Origin: Synanceia verrucosa
Lineage: Eukaryota; Chordata; Actinopteri; Perciformes; Synanceiidae
Assembly: GCA_029721515.1 (NCBI GenBank)
Contig: CM056566.1
Coordinates: 7,024,353-7,088,352 of the forward strand
Length of the DNA stretch: 64,000 bases
Direction of reading: 5' to 3'
Position numbers and translations under genes: made by a program. A model generated the notes under the pieces. That model did no database searches. It worked only from the letters and a program-made list of their open reading frames with translations, and was not told the DNA's origin. Shown one piece after another: positions 46,290-61,300 of this stretch (position 1 is the first letter of the stretch; every line of letters begins with the position of its first letter).

Positions 46290-49200
46290 TCAGAAGCTCT
46301 CGACAAAGCTGCTGGGAAACAAGCCGGTCTGTCCTGTCCTCTGCAGGGTGCCTTTGTACCAGCCGTCCTCCCTCTTCTTGTGGACAAACACCACGTCTCC
46401 TTCCCGCAGCTCAATCTCGGCCTCGCTCTGGGGCGGGTAGGGCACCACCACACGATACCTGCCATGCCCAGAGTGGGGAGCGTCAGTATGACCCCCAAAC
46501 ATTGACAGCAGTGTCTGAGACCCTTCAATAAGTGTGATGGATTCTGGGAATCACATGTTTGCTCATTCTGCATCTCCTACTTCATTTAGTAATTTCCTGC
46601 ATTTCACAGAAAGCCTTTAATCAAAGGATAGGAGAGGAAGTGTTGAAAATCATGTGATATTTAAGTCTGTGATAACATTTTCCCCTGACTCTCACACAGA
46701 CAGAGAGAAGAGTATGGGTTTGGTTTTATAACCAGTGCTCTGCTGCCAGTAGGCCACAAAGCTGCAACAATTAATCTATTAATGGTCGATTTTAATTATA
46801 ATGTTATTTTTTCAAGAAAAAAGTGTTAAATTCTCTAATTCCAGCTTCTTAAATGTGAATATTTTTTGACGTTCCTCCATCATGACAGTAAACGGAACAT
46901 TTTTCAGTTTGGGACAGAACCAGATATTTAAGCATGTCGTCTTGGACTTGCGGGAAAATAATCAACAAATTGATTTGATTATGAAAATAACTGTTGGATG
47001 CAGCCCTACATGCCACCACTACAAGCTTTTTTCCTCTTTGATGTCCAATGACACAGCTTGATCGATAAATGCATTCCTGACGGTGTGTGTGTGTGTGTGT
47101 GTGTGTAAGGGTGCTGGCTTGTCTGTGGTTGTACCAACCCACTGATGAATCACAGCAGTGTCAGCTCACACAGTGGTGCAGATATTAAATTAATAGCATT
47201 ATCATGAGCAATAATAATAACTCCTTCCTGTGTGGGTGTGTGTGCACCCACCTCTCTCTGGACAGGGGTTTGGGTTCAGGCCGGAGGACCATCAGAGGGT
47301 TGCTGGAGCGGGTAGCCTGGGGCGACATGGGGAAGTTAGTGTCCAGGGAGCCGGACTTCCTGTGCAGAGGCTCCAGCCCAATGGCCCCCGCCATCTCGCT
47401 CTCGATTGGACAGGAGCCGGCTCGCCCCTGTGATGCCATCGGACAGGAACCTGAGCGGGCGTGGTGGTGATGGTGGTGAGGATGATGGGTGGGGTCGGTG
47501 GCCACAGCGCCTTGACCAGCCAATGAGGGGTCGTGGGTGGGCGGGGAGGAGGGGGGTGAACGAGGTTTCTTCTTGGCTGCCGCCCCCGATAAGAGCTTTA
47601 ATAAAACTCCTGCTTTCCTTTCCTTCTGAGGACGGACAGAGTCAATGAGGACGATGAGGAAGACGAAGAAAAGATAGAGTGAGAGGAGGGAGGATGGAAG
47701 AAACACATAGATGCCAGTGAGATATATAGGCTTCATCTGATGGTAATAAAAATATTGTCTGTGTAAACAATACCACTACAGAGTATTTGTTTTTTCTCTA
47801 CATGAAGAAAGCACAGAGCACAAATATCCTCCAGATGCATTAATCAAAAAACACATTTATGAAACAAATGAGGAAATATTTTCCAGTTGACTACATCTGA
47901 CACAAGGAATATAACTGGTAATAAAAGCACATTTGTTTTATCAGAGGAGGTGGACAGTAAAGCAAGGTGAGCTGTTCTCCTCTCAATAGAGAAATACATT
48001 CATATGGACAATGATTTATTAAATGTATATTTATGCCACTGCTTTGATGCTGTTTATGATGGAAGGACACTGAGGACATGCCCCTGCACAAATGATTGAG
48101 CTGAGCGTAGCTTAGCATAAAGAGAAAGTTACATTGTGTTTCAGCTGTATGTCTAGACATAAGAAGAGCTGATCCCTCCACACACAGTATTTCTGTGGTG
48201 TCTCTGCTGGTTCACATGGTAACCTCCTATAAAACCACAAGTTGCAGTGTTTACCTTTCAATTTGTGTATGCATGAAACAACAGGATACAACATATTAAT
48301 TATTGAGCTGCAGACATACAGCACTAGACAGATCTATGTACTTTTAAATAAATACCTTAAATATTGAAATATAATTTTCTTTAATTGTAGAATCTACAGA
48401 GCTAGTGTTCTGGGGTCCCAGTTATAGGAGATCAACATTAGCGAATTGGCTCCTAATGTTTCCACATTTCTTAATTGCAAGCAAATGGTTTTAAAACAGA
48501 CTTGATTGACTGAACCATTCAAAACAAAATTAAAAAAAAAAAACCTTGTCCTTCAATCCTCCTTGCAATTGTCTCCTTGCAATGACAAATGAGCATTGAC
48601 ACAGCTTGATTCTTCTCTCTTTTCTCTCTCTAACCATCACTCACAGCTCAGAGGGAAAGAAACAATGGTGAGGGGAGCAGCTATTACACATAATGACACA
48701 GGAAAGCCTGATAATTGAGATAATGGTCACAGTATGAATGGCTGCTCAGTCACAATGCCTACCTTGAACAGACAGGTAGTTGAGCAAAACAGTCAGCTAA
48801 TGAGCCTTCAAGCTGAACACATGTGCATCTACTTAGGATTAAACTATATTGATTATAGAGGGATTATTTCCAGAATGCCACACTACCATGCAGGGTGCCA
48901 GACCCTGCCACAGCAGCAGGACAAAGCAGCTTTGTCTCTTTTCTGTCTGGCCTGATTTTACACTGTCAGTCGTGGCAACGTGGATCAATAGTGAGCATGC
49001 CTGAGCATAATTACATATTTCTGTGGATGCATGAAGCCTCCATATCAGCTTTGTCTCTGCCACGGCCATCTGTTTCTTTTATACATGGATGCTGAATCAA
49101 GCATCATTCATTCTTTTACATTTGCTTTCCATCAAAGGCTTTCTACGCAACAGCATGGAGTTGGAAACATGAAAGCTAAGAAAATGTGTTTGGTTATTGC

Positions 49201-52200
49201 TTGTCAAAATAAAGTGATTTTAATATGTAAATCAGGATGACATAGAGTCAGGACAGCAGTAGCAGAGAGGAGGATGATTCTACAAATGGTTGTGAATAAA
49301 TACAATAGAAGAGCGAGTGAAGGAGAGAAACCAGGACATAAAGAGAGCTGGTGACCTGCTGACCTCTTCAGTCTCCTACAATGTTCAGTATCCCACAAAA
49401 GAAACATAAATGTGTCCCTCTGCTTCCAAGAGAGCTACATTAAAGCTTTTGACATACGGACTGGATGAGTCAGGGATCGAATTGCTGACCTCTGGATTAG
49501 TGGACAATTGCTTCACCTCTGAGCCACTGCCCCATTAATAACATCCAAACTCCAGCAAACATGCCTGACATGAATAGTATAGTGAGCATTTACAAACACA
49601 GACTTTTAGTGTTCTGAGTGTGAAGGTGCTCTTATCTTAGTTGGAATGAAGCAGTAAGATCCTTAAATGTAATTATTACCAGTTTCAGTCTCACACATCA
49701 CTTTAAGTGAATCACAGTTGCACACATCAGTTCAAACCATGTGACATTGATCATTAATGGTTAATGACTTCTCTCGGTTGCTTCACATCTCCCTTCATCT
49801 CCTTTGCTCCAGTTTGACATTACAAATGACTCTTATTCAACATTTTAAATATCTTTTTATCACAGTTTTTCGACCCAGCTGTCGCACCTAAAGCACAAGC
49901 ATTTGCAGATGGTTCTGTAATACAGTCAACTACTGAACCTGTCTGTGCTGCGTGACCGCTGTAAAAGGTTGAAGAAAACATGGAGGCGATCAAAATGATG
50001 ATCTGTCAGACAAAAAGTCAGACCTCAGGAAAACACTGCAGAAAAGGTTCTTAAAGAAATGACCCAGTAAACCTACTTTGTTTTTCAACCACTCACTCAT
50101 CTCCTGGTGAGCATCACTTATCCTGACTAACCTCAATTTGGCAGAAACAATACTCCTACAGACTGAATATCACAACTAAATTCAATCACTGAGCCAACAA
50201 CCAAACCCTGATCCTTTATCACTGTTACCTGTGTAACGACAAAAAAGCCAAATGATTAAAAAAGGGAACCAATATCAATTAATGGTCCTAATGACCAGCC
50301 TCAGTATAGTGTAGAGACGCACTGAAAAAACTCTAACATGAGACATATGCACTTCTCTTAATATCAGTACTTACATATTTCTTCTTACTTAGGTGTAGGA
50401 ATGTGTAGCCTTTTTGCAATTTTAAACATGAATTACTTTTACATGAATCTAATGATGGAGTGCACATATAATGTCCCACCATTTTAGCAACACAGATTTC
50501 CTTCCTGGCATGCAAATAAAGCTTGTTAGAATTTTAATTTGGAAGAAGGAGGAGAAGATGGAGAGGAAAATAACAATAAATAGAAGGGACGAAAATGGTG
50601 AACGAGAGAAAAGAACAGAGGAGGAGGGAGGAGGAGATGGAAAGCGGTAGCTAGACGAGAGGAGAGAGGGATGTGCTGTGAAAAGAGAACAAGAAGGACG
50701 GAGGTGGGACTGAAAGCAGCAGACAGAAGGTGAATAATTACTCCCTCTCCTCTTTCATCTGCAGACTGAAAGGCTTAATCTGCCTCCTATGAGTGTGGCT
50801 TGCCTGTGTGTGTACTGTACATTAGTGGAGTGTAATCTGCTGTAAATTGTTAATTTATGCTGCAAATATCACATCTCTACTGTAAATACTATATTTATGC
50901 TGCATATATTACATTTCTGCTACAAATATTACATCTCTGCAATAATTTATTACATTCTACTGTAAATATCACCTCCTCTGTGAATATGGGTGTTCTATAT
51001 TCTATATTTATTATATTTTATATCTTCATTTTAATTTCCTTATTTATGTGTGCATAATGACAATAATCTGCTGTTGTTGTTGTTCCAGAATAACCCAGCA
51101 GATGGCAGCATGCACTCAAAAAGGGCGGAAGACAGGGTACACCCTGGACAAGTCTCCAGTTCATCACAGGACACATCGAGACAGACAACCACTCACACTC
51201 ACATTCACACCTACGGTCAATTTAAATTAACCAATTAACCTAATCCCCAAGCATGTTTTTGGATGGTGGGAGGAAACAGTGCTAACCACTGCCCCACAAT
51301 CCCACACACAACTTAAGTCTCATTCAGCACTGGAGGAGTGCCTTGCTGAGAGGCACACTGACAGGATACTGAAATTGATCTGTGTGTAATGTTTTCTTCC
51401 TGTGTGTGTTTTTTTCACTCTAAATATAATAAATTGCACACAGGGATTTAAAAATGGTCACATCCAAAGAGAATCCAGCACTGAAGTTCACTGATAAAGG
51501 CAAGTTTTGAACTTCTCACTAATCAGGGTTGATAGGAATGACGCAGATGGATCATGATATGTTCATATTTAGTTTGTTACTATCCAAGCTCTAAGCTGTA
51601 AATACAGTTCAACAGATTTTTCTGTTTCTGATCATATAAATCCTGCACACTTCTGACAGTCTTTTACAGCACAGACATCTTGGAAATGGCCTACAAACAC
51701 ACCTCAATGCCAAACGTGATATGTGTCTGTAATGCTGGCTGCTCTCTAGACAGTGTCGACCAGAGATTACCCTAACTGTGTCTGCCAGGCAGTTATCATA
51801 GCTGCTTCATCACTTCCTCTGTAACAAAGACTGACTCTGTGCGGCACCATGACTCCAAACCTGTTTCTGCTCTGCCAAGCACAAGGCAACAAAGGTAAAT
51901 GCTGTGAACGAGGGTAAGGCTGAACATTTTTGAAGGGATAAAATCACCATGAAGTATCTTTATATTTGATTATATCTCTTGAGCTATTTTGCCTAAAAAC
52001 TGAGACATATTCTGTTATTCCTCCAGAATCTTAATATTGTCAGGGAATAAAATCTTCCTAAGATCATAAATGGATGCTACACCTACAGCAAATCTATATT
52101 GAGGGGTTGTTTTGGTAGATCAGCAGCTCATTAAGGATGGGTGAGGAAGACTGCATTTTAGGATTTATAGACAGATGAGAAAAAAGCCTTCAAAAACAGA

Positions 52201-54756
52201 TTAGAATATTTTTAAGGATAATAAAAAACATATTTTGTACCTTCTTTAATATCAGAGTGACAGACAGCACATTAACGAACTATATTCAGTATATGAGTAA
52301 TAATCCTGAATCCATTTCAAGCCATCTTTGAGTGTGACGATGTAAACAAGGCCGCTGCCTGCTGCTCCATAGTCAATGAGCTGTTTGTCAGCTAGCCATA
52401 GATTAGCTGTCCCACACAGTGGAGCCAACAGTGAAACAAATGGAGCTGAGACAGATGCGAGCTTTCAGTGCCATCCTTCACTGTCAGTGCAGCCCGATTT
52501 AACATCCACAGCTTTACCAGCGCAGATCTCACAACATACAGGATGGCATTCAGCATTAGTGCCAGCTGCCTGCCTGAATGACACTGAGGACTGAGGACTA
52601 CTGGCACACAACAGGCTTCACATACTGTACACAGAGCCATGTGAAACCTGGGAGACACAACACCTGATGTGGTGTGGTTAAAACAAGTATGGTCAGTATT
52701 TACAGGATGACTAAAACGCCTAGAATCAAAGGAAGTGAAAATGGCTCTGGTGTTGCTGAGTGAGTCTTCTTTAATGGAGGTGTGGACGCACAGAGACTCA
52801 ATACCTGCACATTTGACTGACTGGAGTGTTCAATCAATAATGAAGGTCAGATTTAGTGATGAGACAATTACTCGATTAGTTGACTGACAGAAAATTAACT
52901 TGAAACAGTCGTGATAATCATTCAATCAATCAAAGGGCTGCTGTTTTTATTTGTCTAATGTGGTAGCAAATCAATACTTTGGGGGTTGTAGAGTGTTGGC
53001 TTTTGGAAAACCGGACATTTTTTACTATTTTCTATCATTCTACAGACTAAATGACTAATTGATTATTCAATGAAGTGAGATTATTTGGTTGTCCAGTTAC
53101 TTCCTTGAAGTTAAACATGAATTAAAAGCTGTTACACTGACATAACACTTATTTCATGGACAGCTCTTGATGTACTTGACGAGTGATTTCTCATTAATTA
53201 TTAATATCTTATTAATTTTTCTCAGTAAAACAAGCATTCAGCTCTTGATTATGCACGTGGTGAAAATAATAGAAGCCTTGTAGAAGAAAGACATCCAATT
53301 ATTCTAATAAAGAAAAATCGCTACAGAAGTCCTCATTTCTCAAAACAAAATGAATCTTTTGTATGAAGAGTTGTTAATTGAGGCAGCTGCTGGTGGAGAC
53401 ATCAGTATTAATTTCCACTGAAGATTGTTCTCTGTATGACTGTTGATGTAAAATGGCATACCTTAAAGCTGGAGTGCGGGACTGGCTTTCCCATGCTGCG
53501 TCAACCAGCCAGAGCTGAAGGGGGCAGGAAGGGGACCATAGCGATGGAGCAGCAGCTAAGGATATGAAGGAAACTATGGCAAATAATCCTAAGAGGTGTC
53601 CTGGAGTGGATGATCCAGATAAGCGCCCTTAACTGCAGTCATAATCATAATAATTACTCTTCCTACCCCAGGGGGGAAACAAGTTCCACACTCCAGCTTT
53701 AAAACAAGCCAATAAAAAGTGACTCTCAGCTAAAATGTGCTTTTGTGGGTGTTTGTGATGATGAAGCCCACCTTCTCTGCTTTGGGTGCGAGGACGCCCT
53801 GGGTGGAGGCATGGGAGGGACCTGGCGATGGTGGCTGCAGGGGACTGCCTGGGTCCCCGTTGAGGAGCACTGCCGACACGTTGGGAGGGGTGAGGCAGGA
53901 GAGAGGGGAGGACAGGGGGAGCAGGGGCCTCGAGGCAGGTGAAGAGAGGGGTGAGGGCCCTAAACTGGGTCCTGGAGACACCATTGAGAGGGGACGACCT
54001 GATTGGCCAGGGCAGCGTGAGGGGGAGGAGCTCTGGGGACGCAGGGGGGAGAGGGCCACCGTGGGGCGCTCTGGACTTCCAGCAGGAGGACTGTGGACTG
54101 AAACAGACAAAAAACACACCTGTGTTGCTAGATTTGTGAGATGCATCTTGAGAGGGAAACGGCATCAAAACAACCTGGCTCTTCGGTACTTGGGTCCAGT
54201 ACTAAAAACACTTTTAAAGATCCCTGGATCCTGCAAGATGTAACCACACTACTGGATGATTTTGTGCCAACTTTAGATTACAGTAATGTCTAAAAAGGTA
54301 TACTGAATAATGCAAAATGCAATCACTTGACACACTTGTTATGCTTACGTCTTAAAGGCTTAAGCAGGCAGTGGTAAAGGCTGCTGGAGTCTATCCCCAC
54401 ATGCACTGAGTGGAAGGCAGACCTATCGCAGACGTATAGTTGATGAAAGCAATTATCTATGAATTACTTATGTAAGAGTCTTCAGGTTACCACGGTTTCA
54501 TGATTTTGGTCATTCTGAGAGAACGAAAACACATGAAACATACCATGAATAATCAAAGCTTAACTCAAGGCATTACTTCTGAACAAACCCCTCATGGAAA
54601 TTCACCGTCCTCAGTTGTGGAGCACTTTTCTCAGCCTTCATTTTGCATGAGGTCATTTGGTGCTCATGAGGATTAAAGTACACAGAATAAACACCCATTC
54701 ACATGACGCATTCACATGCACTCACATTAACACGCTTCTACACATACACACACACA

Positions 54757-54788
<32 letters not shown>

Positions 54789-55083
54789 GCTGTGTATTTG
54801 TGTATTGTGGGGACTTTACATTGACTTGCATTCATTTCCTAGACACTTCCCTTGACTCTAACCATATCCACTACCCATGTAATCCTAATCCTAACCCTAA
54901 CCAAAGTCTAACCTTACAGTAACATTAAATGTTCTCCAAGTCTTCAGCCTGAAATCTAACAGTTTACATTATGGGGACCTGCACTTTGTCCCCATAAGTA
55001 CGGTGAGTCCCCACATTGTCAGCGTGAGTCCCCACAATGTGAGTGTGTTATCAGACTTATGTCCCCATATGTTTGGCAAAACA

Positions 55084-55131
<48 letters not shown>

Positions 55132-55633
55132 TGCAAGCCACCTGCTCTTCTACACTGCAGGACTCAGGCAGAAATCCATAGAGAGGCTCGCAGGTCATGT
55201 GATAAAACCACTAAATGCCAGAACTATGCGCATACTTTATTTTGTAATGGAGACCAGATGTGTGTACATGTGTCTATTTGTGTGTATTTGAGAGGGAGAA
55301 AAAAACGGGGAGAAAAGGAAAGAGGTGGACGGAGAGAGGCATGAAGCTCTGTCATTACGCCTCCATAAAACAAAAAGCGCAGTGATGTCATTCAGCTGTG
55401 TGTTTGGGAGCCTACGTGTTCACTTGTGTGCGTGGGAGCACACATGTGTGTGTTATTCTTGGCAATGTTCTCACAGTGTGTACACTCCTGCCTCCCAAAA
55501 GAAACGGTCACCATTATTTTCTCAAAGAGAGAAAGAAAACACTGAAAGAGAAGGAAAGGAGAGGTGTTCTGGAGAGAAGAATGGAGTCTGAGTGGAGAAC
55601 AAGGCAGATACAATCTGGACCTTGTAGAGACAC

Positions 55634-55690
<57 letters not shown>

Positions 55691-58283
55691 ATCAGAGCTC
55701 TTTGCACTGTCTTTGTGTTGTGTGCACAGTTTGCTGTAACACTGCTATTGTGCTACATCACGGTTCCAGTGTGTTTTATCCTGCCCTGGTAGCTCATGTT
55801 CTGTGCATGATGTTTGCCTCCAGTGACAACAATATCATGGGGGTTAATTTTTTTCAGTGCAAAATTGTCCTCAGCATGTCGATTCAAGCATCCACCTGCC
55901 TCTGGTTTTCTGTGTGTGACAGTCAAAAGACAGGTTAGTGCATCCTGTGGGCCTACAGGGGTTTAAGATGCTGACAATATAATTGCAATAACCCCGATTT
56001 GAGTTGCATGTCACTCCTCATCTCACTCCCCTCATTTCCTATCACACCTGTGCTGCCTCTCCTATCTTATAAAGGAAAAAGGTGCCTGAAATAAAAGCAT
56101 CACAAGAGGGTATTTGCCTGTCTTTTTTTAACCCTGTGGGAGTAGCATGAAATGCTAGATAGAAAAAAGTTAGATATGACTTATAAAAAGAGACATGGTG
56201 TTCATGATTTTAATGTTTACAACATTCAAATGTCCACAAACTTCTGACCATGTGCGGTCTTGTAATCACGCACTGGATCTCATCTCACTCATTCATTTGG
56301 GTATTCACTGATCAATATTCTATTATTCTGTAGTCAGACTAGTGGGATAAAAGCTGCAAGGCCCTGACTGATCTACGCTCTGCTCCTTTAAGCAGTAAGC
56401 AGCTTCTGAGCAGTCTTATCGCACGGTGTGAAACTGCAGAGCAAGCCTTGAAAGATACCAGAGACAGACACGTCTCCATGTGAGGAAATACTTTTTCACA
56501 AGCTTGCCATTTCTTGTTGGGGAGGCATTTCATACTGGGAGGCTTAAATGTGATTCTGTTGTTTATTTAGTGATGAATGGTGGGGCTGTACCATGATGTA
56601 AATTCATGCTAATCAGTGAACATGTGATTGGGATCAATCAATAAACTGTGACCACACTGTGTGTGTGCGTGGTTCTGCTTACCCAGCTGCATTGAGGTGC
56701 GTGCCTGGTTAACCGTGTGCTGACTGGAGCGCAGGCAGTTCTTTAACTGGGCAGCGGCAGTTTGCGGAGGAGAGGCGGGACTGGTGGCGTTAACAGAGTT
56801 CACTAGTGGGGTGGAGGGACGGGATGAAGAGGGCCCCGGGGACCCTGGGGACGAAGGGTCGGAGATTTTACTACACCCACTTCCTCCTCCTCCACCAACT
56901 GGACTGGACAAAGATGAGCCCCGAGAAGCACCAACTCCAAACGGAGCCCTGTGGATGAGAGGGGCGAGGGACCTGGCTTGTCACTGAATGTTTCAAATGA
57001 TAAAAGATGATCTATTTTGTATTGCTGCGTTTGTCAGGATGAGTAATATGTTAACAAAAGGTGAATTGCATACATAACATTGTAATAATAATATTAACAT
57101 TGTAATTAAAATAACCCATGTCATTTTGTCTAGTGTCATAATAATAAATACTTGAAACACTAATGACATTTTTAAGTCTTGCTGCACTTTGTGCTCATGC
57201 TCATTAGCAAATGCTAACAAGCTAAATTATTCTTTGTAGGCCTTTTCATTTCCATGCCTTTGCTATGGTAACACACACTGGACACATAGCATGGTGCTTA
57301 ACAGTCAATATTTTGTTTATAATAGCAGAGCAGGAGGGGCAAACAGAGCTGTTGTCCTCTGTCAAAGTGAGTGATTTCAGTGCTATTATCTGACCGGTGG
57401 ATCAGCATGTCTTAAGCTGCTCAAGTTTCTGTCTGCAAAGTGCTGAATAGTAGAACGGTGAGCTGAACATTATTGACTCGGCGGCATTCACACTCTTATT
57501 GCTGCCCATTGACTTCCAGTCACACACAAACAGAGTTATGGCTTTCTGTGTGTCTGAGTACTGCATGCATGTACCAGTAGAGAAAAATAGGATCTCTGTA
57601 GACACTTCATTTGAGTCTGTAAACACCAGATATTTACCAGCCACTGGTTTTGTTTCCACCTTTTCACCCGTGCATGTGTGTGTGTGTCATCATGGTGAAA
57701 TGTGGTCCTGGAGACACCTTCTGTAGCAGGAACTACCAAAAAGAAGTTTTCAGTTCTTGCTTGGTGTTAATTTGTGGACAGATTTTGTCACTGTGACAGC
57801 ATCACAACTGTGCAACTCCACAGGAAGGTAGCTGAGCTCAAAATAAAGGCAGGGGTGGAAGTGGGAGGATGGGAAATGGGTAAGAGGCCATTGGCTGTCC
57901 CCTTTACGTCCTTGGCCCTGTTTGGGCTGGTGCATGATGGTCTATCCTCATGAGGCAGTACGTATGCTGTAATGAATGTTAAAAACCTTAAACTCGTCCA
58001 GGATAACTACTGTATAACCACACTCATGAATCCTAATATGGAATCCCACCAAATCAATTACTGCATGTCAAGAATGACATGCCTAGTTGGCATGTCAGTG
58101 CTGGGCTAACTCTGCATTGTATGCATGTTAGCATGTGTGGGCGTCCTTGGCAACCTCTCATTATCATATTGAAATATTCTGAGCTGCACTGCAGACAAAG
58201 GAGGGGAGAGAGGTAAGAATGGAGAAGGAAGGAGTATGCTTGCATAAAAATAACAAATTGCTTCTCATTTGATTACTTGCTTG

Positions 58284-58318
<35 letters not shown>

Positions 58319-61300
58319 ATTGCATAACTGCAGAATGTGAAGCAGCCATTCATATCCAGCGGAGAGGGTCGCCCGTTTTCACTCTGTTGTTTTCTCTTAC
58401 AATCATTTATTTCAATTTCTTCCCATCATCCTCTACCTCATTCTAGCTTCCTTTCCTTTCCCTCCGCTCATCCACTCTGTCTACCCTACAGTACTGTACC
58501 ATATCTTTTATTTTCTTCTAATGCTCCTTTGCTTTCATTTTCTTTTTCTTCTCTCTCATTTTCTTTGACTGCATTGTGGAGCAGAATACAAATTACTAGA
58601 TGAACAGCCACTGCAAATGTTTTCATGCACACTGGAATAATGAGGGTAAATGAATTGGCAAATTTGAATTTAACTGTTATTAGTAACATGAATAAAGTAA
58701 AGCCAAAAGTAAGGATGGCGGTGTTGCTGCTAATGCTCACCCAACATTAGACAGACAGAGCCAGCATTAAGTACTGTTTTCCTTGCATGTTTGCACATTT
58801 CTTCTCAGGTTTTGCAATCTCTATGATTTTCAGTTGAGAGAAGATTGATGCTCCCTAAAAACATTTTCCAAATGGAATGGATTGGTTTACACTGATTTGC
58901 ATATTTTTTTCCATACTCAGTCCAGTTTTCTCAGAAAGTCTGACAGAGCAAAGTGTGGAGCTGAAGCAGGAAGAATCAGTACCAATATCATCAGATACTA
59001 CCACCAACTCAACCCCGAAATGTTGAATTTTGGACTTCCCCTTGTGATGAAAGTAAGTGAGAGTACACATAAACACAAGTGCAATTATATGCCGTGAGAA
59101 ACAGCAATAGTGTGATCTGTATTCAGCTTCAGTTGAAGCCAGGAAATTATAACAGAATATGAAAACACTGTGAATGCAAAAAAAAGAAGCTCCCTGACCA
59201 CCTCCATCAACCCATCAGCCTTCTCACCTAAAATCATCTCCAGGGCCACATTTTGCCACGATGACTCACACATGAAAACAAAACCAGCAGCTGGTAGCTG
59301 AAATGGCATTTTCAGTACTTTACAGTTCCAGCAGGGAGGTATTGGTTATGTTGCAGAGGAACACTTTGACAGCACATGTGGGTGCTATCACTTTTTCATC
59401 TCAGGCAAAAGTGAGATACTGCACTATAGCTGCACACCATCAAAATGACTTGCTTTTATCTGGATGTCGTCCCTCAGGAAGCTATTCCATCACAATCCCC
59501 TCCAGCCTCCCCAAGCACAAGCCTGAGCTCACTGACCTGGACACGGGGGTGACATAGTTTCCAGGGAAGACGCCAGAGGCGGCGGTTCTCAATGAGGTGC
59601 CTTTGAACCAGCCGTCTTGACACTTCTCTGTCACCCGATACATCTCCCCTTTCCTAAGTTCAAGCTCGTCAGCCTTCTGGGGTTTGTAGGCGTACAAAGC
59701 CAGATATCTGTGGAACAAAGGAAACAGATGAAATGCAAAAGTGATTCGAATTATAAAATCATTAGAAGTCACAAGAAACTGTTCACAAAATACCAATTAT
59801 CTCCCATGTGGATCACCCCTAATATGTATTATGCAAAGTAAAAGCAAAGCCACTCCAAATGCAAATACATGAATGAACAAACAAATAAGACCATCAGTAA
59901 ATCAATCCTTTAAAAAGAAGGAATTTCTGTCTTTGTGTTAAGAAGGGAGGAGAGAATACTTTCCTCTTTTGGTTATCAGATACACGTTAAAATAATCTCA
60001 TGGAATTTAAAGTTTTTTCCCCAATATTTACATCTCACAAAATGACTCTTTACACAGACCACAGATGCAGTGGTCTACAGGATAAGAGCCTGCTCCATCC
60101 ACCAACGCCATCATGAAACCTCTACATTTTGAAAAGAATCACAGAGACAAGCTTATTTGGGTAAACCAGTGAAACAGCAGACTAATAAGCCATTGTTCTT
60201 AAACTAACTGTAACTATGGTGTGTACACATGGATTATTACAAAACCTATTGCTAAAAAGAGAAGAAGAGGCTTGACTCATATCAAATCAATCAATCTATC
60301 AAATTCTGCAGTGCGGCCTGGGTTTCTATTACACTTTCATGGATAATACAGGTCATTTTTCTTTGACTGAATGAATGATTCACAAATTATTCCCTATAAA
60401 TGGGTATCAATATGTGTTTCTTTACCTGCCTATTAACAGGTAAGCTGCTTACTTAGCATCTCACTATATGTGACTATGTTTGTGTGGTGAGTGTTGTGTA
60501 TTGCATCCGCGTTAACATAAATTTGTTTCTGGTCCTGTCGTTGGGAGACATTCGTAGTATCTGGTGGCAGACTCCGACAGAAGGCGATAGGGCCACAGAG
60601 TAAACAAGCTCTATATGCGCTGCCTCCCCGTTTCCATGGTAACAGACGTGGGGACCATCTCCCCATGGCAACAGGAATAGTTGCCAGGTCAAGATGGAAA
60701 TGTCCCATCTCATCAGTCGAATAAACCTACTCTGGAAGTATGTGTGTGTGTATGTGTACTAATTGTATATGTGAGTGTGTGTGTGTGTGTCTCATGCTGT
60801 ATTCATATGTACTTCTATACTTGTAAGGACCCTCACTGGACCCTTACCTAAACCACAAACCAATTTTTACCTTGGAGAAAGCGATTGCAAAACAGATGTC
60901 AACATTTTTTCTACAATATCCAAATGGTCCCTCTCAAGGTCTAAAACTGAAATTGGTCTGCACAACGATACAAATACAAGAGCACAAACACACGCTCACC
61001 TTGAAAATACCCATATATTTCTGGCAGTTACCTGGTAGATTAATTATTAAGTAAATTATAGAACAGTCTTGCTCAGCGTTGGCGCCTCACCAGCCATCTG
61101 GAAGTGACTAGTGAGGTTACACGTCCGCAAGAAGGTAACAGTGTTTGTGAGTGCGTCAGATGGTTTATCGCTCTTCATGTTAATCAACTTCTGAAACAAT
61201 TTATGTCAATAGCAAAGCTTCCACTTGCAGCCAATGTTTACCTACTTTGTTTGTCTTTGAGTACCCACATTGAATCATATTACCCATCTTTGGGATGTAG

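Larger units (their letters stand above)
54098..56682 (-). other. sh3rf3: sh3rf3 intron with microsatellite cluster
   Basis: A 2.6 kb intron holding (CA)n at 54748-54788, (CA)n at about 55087-55127, (GT)n at 55635-55690 and the repeat at 54789-55080. No exon is seen. Confidence 0.6.

Noticed and set aside
53737..54243. 168-residue plus-strand frame
   Set aside because: Antisense shadow of the Ser/Pro-rich sh3rf3 exon 53772-54097.
54880..54905. Interstitial telomere
   Set aside because: Only two to three CCTAA-type units, embedded in a dispersed repeat; too short to call.
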